From Acorus gramineus (lineage: Eukaryota; Streptophyta; Magnoliopsida; Acorales; Acoraceae): a DNA stretch of 64,000 nt. This document shows positions 33,833 to 43,909 of this stretch, one piece after another. Within the stretch, counting starts at the first letter, position 1. Every line of letters starts with the position of its first letter. The position numbers and the translations under genes were made by a program. Where the stretch lies: NCBI GenBank assembly GCA_030737835.1, contig CM060847.1, positions 22,864,876-22,928,875 on the forward strand, read 5' to 3'. The notes under the pieces are model-generated. The model made no database searches. It saw nothing but the letters and a program-made list of their open reading frames with translations, and was not told where the DNA came from.

Positions 33833-34466
33833 TTGTCATCATTTTTTGTTCCCTCCATCCATTTATTCGCATTTATTTCACGGAGAAAATTCAAAATACA
33901 TACCTTAATAAAATTAATCATTTGTCATATTAAAAATAAAAGAATTTTGATATTTTACAATATTTTATCTTTTCCTTTTCCTTTCAAGTTTCAACATATC
34001 AAATTTTATTTATTTGGACTTATATGTAATTTTGAATGAACTATTTATATTATGTATTAAAAAAATTTAAATTAACTTTCAAATATTATATGTAATGAAT
34101 GCCATGAACTACTTATGTTTTATGTGTTTTGAGATTCTAGTATTTTTATGTAAGAACAAATTGAAATTTTTTTTATGAATGTAATCATCATTCTGTCAAA
34201 AATAATTTAATTTATTATATTAATTATTAGGAACAAAGCAAGTCAACTTACTTTAAGCAAAGTGAGATAGGGCGGGTATGGATTTCAAGATATAAAACCC
34301 AAAATATAATGGAGTAGATATGAATTTCAAGTTGTAAACCCAAGGTGGGGCGAGGTGGGTATGGAGTCTAATATTGAGGAGAAGGGTATGGAGTCTAATA
34401 TTGAGGAGAAGGGTTGAGTTTAGATTATGGTAAACCTGACTCCAACCCGACTCATTGTCATCCTTA

Positions 34467-35262
34467 CCTCTACTACAAGAAAAAGAATTCATTTCATTTA
34501 TTCTAACATGATTCATGTATTATTTAGTTAAATTGTCAAATAAGTATTTTTAAAAAATGGTGAGAGTTGTGGATGAGACTGCACATGGAGTTGGACATAT
34601 AATTTTTCCAATGAAGAGTATGACCAAATAATTTTTTCATGAAGTTAGAAAAGCATGGAAAAAAAAAACATAAATATTTTCATGTCTCCAAAGTATCTCA
34701 TCACCCTCAACGGTCATCTATACAAATCACATATCAATTGAAACCAACACCAACCAACAAACAAGAACACAATATCAAAAAAAAAAGGTATAACTTCATA
34801 TTAATTGTAACTCATGGTCTACCATTTTCAAAAGAAAAAAATTTGAAAAAGAAATATCCAACTTTTAACATGCTCTTTGAAAGTCTTTTTCTTTTTGAAA
34901 GAAAGTAGACGCACTCCACCAATCATTTTCCATTGAAGAAATAGATTAGTACAGGTTCGAATGGAGGATGAAAAAAAATAGAGACATAAAAATAAATAAA
35001 AACTAAAGAACAGTAAAACAAAATATATGTCGAGCCTTGGGGTAGATAGGACAGTTACCCACCACCGGCCCCACCCCTCGAAAGTCTCCCTCACAGAAGG
35101 AGCAAACAACTTCCTCGCTTTCCCTAGACCCTGAACACCATAATGGTTCTTCCACATGAAGAGAGAATGAGAGGACGAAGGAGACCCTAATCAGCCTGTA
35201 CACCCTCCACCGTCACCATTCATTCAATTGTAGAAAGAGTTAGATGAAGAAGGGATGGGTGG
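34467..35262. repeat. distal part of the YAO upstream region, duplicated at 38545-39430
   Basis: AAAGAATTCATTT.ATTTATTCTAACATGATTCATG, GTGAGAGTTGTGGATG, ATGACCAAATAATTTTTTCATGAAGTTAGAAAAGCATGG and GAATGAGAGGA.GAAGGAGACCCTAAT recur in order at 38545-39060. This shows that 34467 onward was once adjacent to the YAO promoter at 25961/30835. I see no gene here; 35263-35490 is A-rich and has no feature. Confidence 0.85.
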
Positions 35263-35489
35263 TTTGGGATGGAAAGGGAGAGGAACAACAACAACAACAA
35301 CAAAAAAAAAAAACAGAAAGAAAAAAAAGAGAGAGAAGACATTCACGGGGCATAGAAAAAAATACATTGAATTTAACAGTTTAACGTGAGGGTTTCACGT
35401 TCCATTCTATCCACTTGTTATGCACGTGTTAGGCCAAGATTAAGGACTCTATTGGATATTGACTAAACTGACCCAAATCAGGCTTGACA

Positions 35490-37085
35490 GGATCCGGACC
35501 CGTTATGACATTGTTCTCTTATTGGCAGACAAACGGTCCTGATCCAGTTAGACCTCTAAGTATCCTATTGGGTAGTGACTAGGCCTGTCAATGGGTCGGG
35601 TCCGGGTCGGGTCGGGGTGGACCCAGACCTGACCCGTGGCAAGACCCGACGGGTCCTGGTCCAACCTAGGACCCGGCGGGTCCGGGTGGTAAAAAAAAAA
35701 ACAAAACAAAAAGAGCTCATGTATTTGTTTGCCTTATCATTCTATTTGAAATTTTTTGTAATAAAACATTATTATTAATGAGACTATGTTTGAATATAAT
35801 TTTATACAATTCAAAAGAAGTAACTGAATTATTAAACAACATCCAAAACAATAATCACTAACATAAAAAAACATATTAACCTAAATAATAAACATAACTA
35901 ATTATACAAACATTCAAAACAATATTAACCTAAACAACATTCAAAACAATAAACACTAACATATTAACCTAAATAATAAACATAAATCATGCAACAAACT
36001 AATTAATCATACAAATTCAAAAGCTAATAAGTTAATTGTCCAAAACAAACCGACGACAATACATTACTAAGTTTATTACATATTAAATAATCAAGTTCTT
36101 GCAAGTTACAACATCAACACAACAAAAAAAAATGTTATGGTTATGATTATGACTTATGATTTATGGGCTTGTTATGATTATGATTTATGAACTTGTAGAT
36201 ACAAAAATAAGTTAAGTAAGAAATAAAATTATGTATCAACTAATATTAATGGTCTTATAATATATGAGCATATTTTAATAAAACAATCGGGTCTATTGTC
36301 CAACGGGTCGGGGCTGGGTGGACCCGGACCTGACCCGATTGTTTGTTCGGGTCCGCCGAGTCGGGTCCAACTCGGGTTGGATCCAAATCGGGTCAAGTAT
36401 ATTACACGTGTAATCGGGTCCGGGTCTGGACCCGACCCGTTGACAGGCCTAGTAGTGACACATACTTAAAACATGCAATAAATGTGAGCAGGTGAAGGGG
36501 TGCTCGTAATACACCAATATTTAGTACATTTAATATGTGTATATATATTTATAAACAATAATTCTTATGATTTATGTGTCATTTGGATAGTGGAATAAGG
36601 GGAGAATAAGCCTAAAAAAATGTTGGGTAGAATGAAGAGATGAGTATAACTATGCCAGAATAAGTGCAAATAAACTGGCATTTGTATTTCAGTTCCCACT
36701 AGAATTGGGTTGTTCCACCCAAATTCCACTAGTTTAAGAGATCTTCGCATGTCAACTCAATTGTCATCGCCTTTTATAAGTGATGGGGCCCACATGTTAA
36801 ATATTTTTCTACTTTTTATAAATCATCAATCATATTTTATCCATAACATATCACCCATATCTCCATCTCTCTTTCTTCCTATTGGTCTTATCCACTTGTG
36901 ATTATCCACGAGTGGTTGACTGTCAAATTTTAGGATTTTGTGATGGGATTAAGAAAATCTCTCTCTATAAATAGAGGCTTATCCCTAAGTAGAAGGTATT
37001 CTCTCTTATAATATTTTTCTGATGCTTTTCTTATCATCATTCATGGGTGGAGGAAGTGATAATTGTTTTAGATTTATTCCAAGTA
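35490..37085 (+). repeat. dispersed repeat R, copy 1 (possible solo-LTR fossil), split by a hAT element
   Basis: Without the hAT insertion 35580-36451, about 720 bases match the reverse complement of 59995-60711: GGACCC.TTATGACATTGTTCTCT, ATTGGGTAGTGA, CCTTTTATAA, CTCCATCTCTCTTTCTTCCTATTGGTCTTATCC and GGTGGAGGAAG.GATAATTGTTTTAGATTT. TATAAATAGAGGCTTATCCC at about 36966 resembles a TATA box, as found in LTRs. Class is unproven; no coding sequence. Confidence 0.6.
35580..36451. mobile_element. hAT-like MITE with GGGTCC-rich ends
   Basis: The perfect 8-bp duplication GTAGTGAC lies at 35572-35579 and 36452-36459. The TIR TAGGCCTGTCAA(T/C)GGGTCGGG is at both ends, followed by simple GGGTCC/GGACCC repeats, with an AT-rich middle of about 600 bases. 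The related repeat copy at 60628-60650 reads ATTGGGTAGTGATACACATA (reverse complement) without the insertion, an empty site. Confidence 0.92.
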
Positions 37086-37197
37086 CTATATAGTAAAAAA
37101 AAAATATAGCTTCCCTCTTTCTCCCTTCCAATTCATCTCTAACAGGATGGTTGGTGTTCGAATATCTCATAGTCAATTTTTTTTTTAAAGCTGATGA

Positions 37198-38176
37198 TAC
37201 CTCGATGTGAGTTCCCTTCGGACCCTCCCCAACCCCTCGAGCCACTCCCTCTGGAGAACTTCAGTGACCAATGAGTTTTGATTCCCCCCTTCTCCTCCTC
37301 ACCCTCTGATCCTCTCTGTCATCCCTAGGCCTGTCAATCGGACGGATACGGATCAGATAGGCCCATATTCGTATTCGTATTCGAATTGGATATCTGAAAA
37401 AATATCTGTATCCGATATCTGACGGATATTCCAAAACCCATATCCGTATCCGATCTGAAAATCCAGATACTGATTCGGATAATATCTGAAATATCCGAAC
37501 CAGATTAAAATATAAAAAAATTATAAAATCTTAAGTCCTAACATGGTTAAATAGGTATCCACTAAAGACATAAAAACACAAATCTTAATATAGTTAAATA
37601 AGTATTCAACATGGTTAAATAGGTTTGTTTTGTCCTAGATCATGAGCCATTGGATTTTCATCTAAGGGTTGAAACTAATTCTAACATATATAAATAAAAT
37701 AACAGTTCGGATATGGATATTTTTCGGATCGGATATAGGCTATATCCGATCTGATCCAAAAAATTTTGGATACGGATTATTTGGTTCGGATACAGATACG
37801 GATTTTCAGATATCAGATATTTTCTGCATTTTCGTATACGGATTCGGATCGGATACGGATATTTTTTCGGATAATTGACAGGCTTAGTCGTCCCCTCTCA
37901 CACGCCTCGTGATTTGGCGGATATCCTCAATCCGAACCTTCGCTGGTCTCAGCTTCACCTCGACCACTATCTCCTCCTCCCCCGACTCCGCCTCCGCCTC
38001 CACCTCCACCACTGCAGCCGCGCTATCTTCTTGGTGATTTCTTCGTCTCTGTTCTTTCGCCGCTTATGCTTTTTCTGGGACTGGCTCGAAGAACCCGTCG
38101 TCCGTTTCCTGGTTCCTCTTGGCATGGCCGCTGTGAGAGTGGGTGGGGGCTTCCCTCGTCCTCCATTCTGATTCAT
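37198..38176 (-). pseudogene. duplicated YAO exon 1 fragment
   Basis: The minus strand starts with MNQNGGRGKPP (functional gene MNRKGNRGKPP) and retains RKRTTGSSSQSQKKHKRRKNRDEEI, matching RN...DDGFFEPVPEKQRRRRTRDEEIA out of step. Frameshifts and a stop after about 70 residues, loss of the acidic runs, and a hAT insertion at 37326-37886 make it non-coding. Similarity ends at about 37198, the splice donor of the real exon 1, so exons 2-7 were never included. Beyond 38176 the copy continues as the YAO promoter flank to about 38545 and further. Confidence 0.93.
37326..37886. mobile_element. hAT-like MITE with GGATACGGAT-type repeats
   Basis: TSDs GTCATCCC (37318-37325) and GTCGTCCC (37887-37894) differ by one base; the intact YAO exon 1 has GTCGTCCC at this place. 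The TIR TAGGCCTGTCAAT is at the left and, inverted, ATTGACAGGCTTA at the right. Both subterminal regions are runs of GGATA(C/T)GGAT-like units. The TIR is shared with 35580-36451 but the interior is unrelated. Confidence 0.92.
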
Positions 38177-39430
38177 CTCCGACGAGATGATTTGGGTTCA
38201 AATATCTCACAGTGACTCATTATGGTTTTTTAAAGGTGGGATTTGCTTGGTCGATGAGGGTAGGGTTTCATTTGGTTTTTCGACAGGGGTTTTGTTAGGG
38301 TTTTGGTGATGTGATAATATTATCCGTGCATCCAAACAGATAATATGACTTGTCTGACGTAAAGATACGAAAGAACAGATAGGCTATGTAGAAATTTAGT
38401 ATTTTCAAAAAGTTTGATTTAATAATGATTTATTTCTATTAAAGAGTTATTATTATGACATTATTGTTTTCCTAGCTTTTCTATTTTTCTATTAAGATAT
38501 TTTAGGGTTGTATCTATAAATAGAGTTTTTGACTCCTCTAATATAAGAAGAAGAATTCATTTTATTTATTCTAACATGATTCATGCATTATTTACTTCAA
38601 TGCGCGAATGTATATTTTTTTTTAAAAAAAAATGTGAGAGTTGTGGATGGGGCTGCACACAGAGTTCGATATATCATTTTTCCAATGTAGAGTATGACCA
38701 AATAATTTTTTCATGAAGTTAGAAAAGCATGGAAAAAAAGAACAAAAATATTTTCATGTCTTCTAGGTATCTCATCACCCTCATCACTCATCTATACAAA
38801 TCACATATCAATTTAAAAGAACACCAACCAACAAACAAGAACACAATATTGAAAAAAAAATGTCCAACTTCGGATCAATTGTAACTCATCCATTAATTGT
38901 AGAAGGTCTATCATTTAAAAAAAAAATTGAAAAAAAAATGTACAACTTTTAACACGCTCTCAAAAGACTCCCTTGCATAACTTCCTCACTTTCGCTAAAC
39001 CCTGAAATGAGTTTTCCATGTATAGAGAGAATGAGAGGATGAAGGAGACCCTAATAAGCCTGTGAACCCTCGGCCACCACAATTTAATTATAGAACTAGA
39101 AGCGTCAGACTTATGGATGGAGAGTTCTAGATTGATCCGGGCTAGATTGAGTTCGCTATTTTTCACAGGTCTCAGGAAGGACCATTTCTTGCTTTCCTCT
39201 CTCTTTTATGTATTTCGGGAGATGATAATCTACACTGCTTGTGTGATTAACACGTTTTTTCTCCTTTTTTTTCTTCTTCTTATTATTCAAGTTCGAATCT
39301 CTCCACACTCTCTCCTTCCCCCTTGCTTTTTCTTGAGGCAAATTCAAATTTATGTAACCTCCATTTGTTCAAGTTATATACAGTTTACTTTTTCTAAAAA
39401 AAAAAGAGTGATGAAGAAGGGATGAGTTTA
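38177..39430. repeat. duplicated YAO promoter flank (pre-insertion copy)
   Basis: Follows the order of the YAO upstream region with neither the 4.9-kb nor the 3.6-kb insertion: GATAATATTATC...TCCAAACA.ATAATAT, TTTAATAATGATTT, ATTTTAGGGTTGTATCTATAAATAGAG, TTTGACTCCTCTAATA, AAGAATTCATTTTATTTATTCTAACATGATTCATG, then GTGAGAGTTGTGGATG onward. Its own insertion lies at about 39096-39403. A TATA-like TATAAATAGAG sits at about 38515 and its partner at 30868. Confidence 0.85.
39096..39403 (+). mobile_element. possible SINE or retroposon
   Basis: Sequence absent from the paralogous flank (35222-35250) is present here. It ends in an A-run (39398-39407) followed by GAGTGATGAAGAAGGGATG, shared with the other copy. 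It contains AGTTCGAATCT at about 39289, like a pol III B box. No A box was recognised and the target duplication is unclear. Confidence 0.4.
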
Positions 39431-41100
39431 CCTGATGTTGCTTTTCCTCTTTTCTTTTTCATTTACAATTTTTCATATTATTCAATATTGTGTTTCATTT
39501 TTTATTTATTTTGGAAAACATGCTTTTGTGTTTTCTTGTTAAGTTTTGGTTAATTCTATGAATTTTTATTTTTTTATCTATTAAGAAAAATGTACTTTTA
39601 TGATTACTATGGTGTTTTGTTGATTTGTGTGTCTTGGGTGCCTTCATATGCATGAAGAGAAAATAAATGATAAATGAAAGAATTTTAGAGTTAACAAACG
39701 ATGGATTTATGAAGATAAAGAGAACGGTCTGCCTTCACTTATCTCTAGCTCATTTTCATTAAGTTATAATATCGAAATAATGAATGTATATTTAGTTATT
39801 TATTTTTATATTTTTGAGTTTACAATAAAACAATTACAATATTGGTGTATTTGATTTTTTTTTCTGTTAATTCTTTTATTTGTAAATAGAAACATCGGAT
39901 ATGATTTTATATATCCAGATTGTCTTAGTAATGAATTTATTAAGTTATAATTGTTGCTTTTGCTTCATTGTTGCTAGATATATAATTAATTATAAAAATA
40001 AAATTACCATGAAGAAGCCAAATATATCATTAACATACAAAATGAAGACAGACCTCCCTCTCCCACGTCATGTATATAGTTATGGCACTTTCTCCCTTTC
40101 CATTTAATATTTTGATTTATTTTTCTTGTGGAGTATAATATATTCTTTTTTATTAATTGTTTTATAGCTTTTCTTTGTTATATTTTATTTTTAGCAATCA
40201 TGTCATGTACTTATTTGATTAAATCACTCAGCTTTTATTTAATTTATTTAGTTAAATCATGCCATGCACTAATTCTCGATGAGACGAAAAATACACAGAA
40301 AGTTTAGTAATTGAGCAATATTAAGAATCTAAAAAACAAATCTATAAGCATGCAACAAAGATTTTTTTTGTTTTATATATAAAGATTTTGTTTGGCTATC
40401 ATTTATTCATCTACTATGTGTTCTTTATTTTTCTTTAATAGAAAATTGTGATTATATTATATCTCATTTGAGATATATACATGTTATTTTATATATAACA
40501 ATGTATAAAAATTAAATATGTAGATATGTGTATCTACTGATTTATTTAATAATTATTTTATTTTTATATAATTATAATTATTATTTCATTTGTTATATAT
40601 ATATATATATATTGTAATGTTATACCACGTGCGTGCATGATAATTAGTATATACTATGTAAGAAAAAATCTAAATAACCCTATGTAAACTAGCTAAAATC
40701 TATATAACCCCCTGAATTTTTTTAAAGTTCATGTAACCCCTCGAAACACCTATATAAATCCAAATAACCCACAAATTAAACTTTTATTTATAGATGATGA
40801 ATATTATGTAAATTTTCTATTTTGTTAACCTGACTAAAGCATAGTATACCAAAAACCCTATACAATTTGTTAAAATGTGAAAAACTTTATGTACATGACG
40901 ATTTTACTCTTCTCAATAGATTATAAAACTCTATCCAAAACAGTAAATCTTCATATATAGAGGATTTTTGGCATTTTTAACACCTTATATAAGGTTTTTG
41001 ATATATTATTTTTCAATCAAAATTAATCAGATAAAATATTTACAGAATAATTATAATCTGTCAATGAAAATTTAATTCACAAAGCTATTTGGATTTACAC
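39431..41100. other. AT-rich intergenic stretch, nothing recognised
   Basis: No coding, RNA or clear transposon signal. A TA run sits at about 40594-40611. Short repeats of TAACCC(C/T) near 40670-40765 are not organised enough to call. Confidence 0.6.
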
Positions 41101-41322
41101 GTGTGTTTTTTTGAGGGTTGGGGTCATACTTTATTTGGATTTTGTCCATTATGCAATTGTATTTCTACAAGGGTACAAACATAAATAACAAAATTTGTAC
41201 GGGCGACTCACGTAAAAAACCATTTCATCGATTTGGTCTTCCTCTTCTCAACTTCGCTGCTCACAAGGAAGGAAAAAAAAAGTGTAATAAACAAAAAAAA
41301 TTTGGAGACCCCTCTCGACGAA

Positions 41323-41361
41323 TTAGGGTTTCTGATACCGTGAAAAAGAAAATTAGGGTTT
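41323..41361 (+). promoter_or_regulatory. two telo-box motifs in the CPSF30 leader
   Basis: TTAGGGTTT occurs at 41323-41331 and 41353-41361, 70-110 bases before the CPSF30 start (AAACCCTAA on the other strand). Such motifs are common in plant 5' leaders of growth-linked genes. No TATA box could be placed. Confidence 0.45.
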
Positions 41362-41432
41362 CCAAAACCAACCCCCCCCCCAATAAGGGTCTCTCTCTGT
41401 CTTCATATCGATCGAATTCCAGTGACGAAAAA

Positions 41433-43909
41433 ATGGAGGACGCGGAGGGAGTCCTCAGCTTCGACTTCGAGGGTGGCCTCGACAGCTTGGTCCCCGCCGC
41501 CATCCACCCCTCCGCCGCGGCGCCCAATCTATCCACCGCATCCGTCGACGGAATCCATCAGTCAGACAACAACAACCACCACCAACCGCCCCACGCGGCG
41601 GCGGAGGGAGGGGGAGGAGGGATGATGGGAGGGGGGAGGAGGAGCTACAGGAAGACGGTGTGTCGGCACTGGCTGAGGAGCCTTTGCATGAAGGGGGACG
41701 CTTGCGGGTTCCTCCACCAGTACGACAAGACGCGGATGCCGGTGTGTCGGTTCTTCAGGATGTATGGGGAGTGCAGGGAGCAGGACTGCGTGTACAAGCA
41801 CACCAACGACGACATCAAGGAGTGTAACATGTAATGTGAAGATCATTGTTTGATTTGGTTTTGATTTTGCGTGAAATTCGATTACATGGCGATTGTTGTT
41901 TATGATGGGTGAAAACTTAATCTTTCCATTTGATGATGACCACCTGATTCGATTCCTTGTACGCAACAAGTGCTGGAAATCTACATTTGATCCTTGTTGG
42001 CTTGGTTTGATTTCATTTGAAATTTGATTTCTTTTAAATTTTTTTATATATAGTGGGTAATTGAGTTTCCAAGAAGTGGGTTGTTAAAATTGATAGACTG
42101 AGTTTCGAGTTTGAAGTTTTACCTTTCTATTTACTAATGATCACTGGATCTTCCTTGTTGGTTTGATCTCTTAGTGATTATTGTGTTTTATTTGGTTACG
42201 GATGTCTTGTTTTGAACATTCATCTTGCATAATTGTGTCTAGAAGTGGATTTTAAATGGTTGTGGTATTATGATGAGATTGAGGTTTGATCATGAAAAAA
42301 TTGTAAGTCTTTGCAACTACTGATTTTGTCTGGATGGTTGTTGTAGGGTTTATGTAATGAATTGTCTCTTTTTTTGTGCCACTTAAGGAACTTGATGCCC
42401 ATAATTGATATTGGCACCTTTTTAGTGAGATGTTAAATCTTTTGGTGGTGATGTGTTCGGATGTAAACCTGTAATGTAGGTTTAGAAGCTAGGTTAAATA
42501 TATATTTAGGTTGTGGTGAATTGATTTGAACCACTTGGCATTTATTTGGATATAAAAGATTAAGCTGAATAGAGGCCTTCTGGGATTTGGGAATCTATAA
42601 AAGTCATCTTGGTTGGTGCTGCAGCTACATTTTCTTTCAAATGAATGAATTGTCTAAACCCTTATACATAACTATAAACATAACCACTATTCCTAATATA
42701 AGCCAGTGATTTGTCCTCCCTATGGTCTCTTTCTTTTTGTCTAATATAAAATAGGCATAGTAGGCCAGAAGATCATGCTGAATAGTAGTAGCTGTCAAAG
42801 ATCTGAAAAATTCTAAATTCTAAAAAGATCTGAGAATAGATTGTTGGAAAGAGATTTGGTGCAGTGTAGTCTTCTTGAAGAATTTTATGTTTACATGACT
42901 TTTTATATCATAGATCACCTCTTTTTTATTTTTGTGAAATTGGGTATAAGAGTATAAATTTGTAGCACTGATAAGCATGCTTTATATTAACTTGTGTCAA
43001 AGTTAATGGATGCAGGGATTACATCCTGCCATTCACATGATTGTTTTGAACCCATAAAAACATGCCTGTCGTGATTTTAATTTTAAAAAGAATTATACAT
43101 GGGAAAGTAGTAGAACAGGAGTGAAGTTAGTTAACAGAGTATTCATTTTGCTTACTTCTTTTAACCTTATAAATTTTGACGCTGTATTTTATATCCGGTG
43201 AATATGACACCAGAAGGCGCAAGCACACATTATTATTATTGCTCACACCATTTTCTGGAGCTAGTTTCTTCTGTTGGTGTATGTCATTTTGATCTTTGTG
43301 GATTGATTCTTTCAGAAGCATAGAAGAACTTGTTTTGATTATTGTTAACCAGCCTAAATGAGCTTAATGAAAGATAAAAATTTGGAATGATTTGTCTACT
43401 TGAACTTTTCTGTGAGAAGAGTCCTCTACAAATTTCCCACTAATTCCGATGATGTCTTTTCTAAATGCAGGTACAAGTTGGGTTTCTGTCCAAATGGTTC
43501 TGACTGTCGATACAGGCATGCGAAGTTGCCTGGTCCTCCACCTTCAGTTGAAGAAGTTTTCCAGAAAATCCAGCAGCTGACTTCATTCAGCTATAATTCT
43601 TCGAATCGCTTCTTTCAGCATCGAAACACCAATTACAATCAACAATTTGAGAAGCCTCCACTTCCACAAGGTCCTGGTGTGGCTACTCAAAACACGGTCA
43701 TAAAACCATCAACAATCACAGAACCACCCAGCACTCAACAACAACAATCACAACCTCAACAGCCACAACAAAATCAACCTAACCAGCCTCAGTTGCAGAA
43801 CAATTCTAATGAGTTGCAGAATCAACCCAGAAGAACTGCATTGCCGCTTCCTCAAGGGCAATCTAGGTGTGTCAAGAGGTTCTTAGGCTTTCAATGGGTC
43901 TATGTATGA
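41433..43909 (+). CDS. CPSF30: CPSF30-S short isoform, by read-through into intron 2
   Basis: If the donor at 43867 is not used, the frame runs on from exon 2 for 13 residues, CVKRFLGFQWVYV, to TGA 43907-43909, giving 278 residues with the three zinc fingers and no YTH domain. Arabidopsis makes such a short form by poly(A) within the same intron. A U-rich TTTTGTATTATA follows the stop at about 43913. The isoform is inferred from the conserved gene structure, not seen directly. Confidence 0.6.

Larger units (their letters stand above)
30895..34466. mobile_element. hAT-like element (3.6 kb) carrying gene fragments
   Basis: The 8-bp flanks CCTTTAAT (30887-30894) and CCTCTACT (34467-34474) correspond to a single CCTCTAAT in the duplicated locus near 38543, marking an empty site. 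The ends are inverted: TAGGAATGGCAATGGATTGGG and (reverse complement) TAAGGATGACAATGAGTCGGG. The interior holds a broken thioredoxin exon (31721-31905), other possible exons (near 32552-32610 and 32790-32867) and a CACTA-type end (to 33832). No transposase was recognised, so it looks non-autonomous. Confidence 0.75.

Noticed and set aside
39280-39310. tRNA gene or tRNA-like promoter at GTTCGAATC
   Set aside because: Only a B-box-like string is present; no cloverleaf or A box was found, so it is kept only as a hint of a SINE.
41118-41432. In-frame upstream ATG extending CPSF30 by 105 residues
   Set aside because: The added part is AT-rich, unlike any family member, and the MEDA... start at 41433 matches the conserved N-terminus with a good context.
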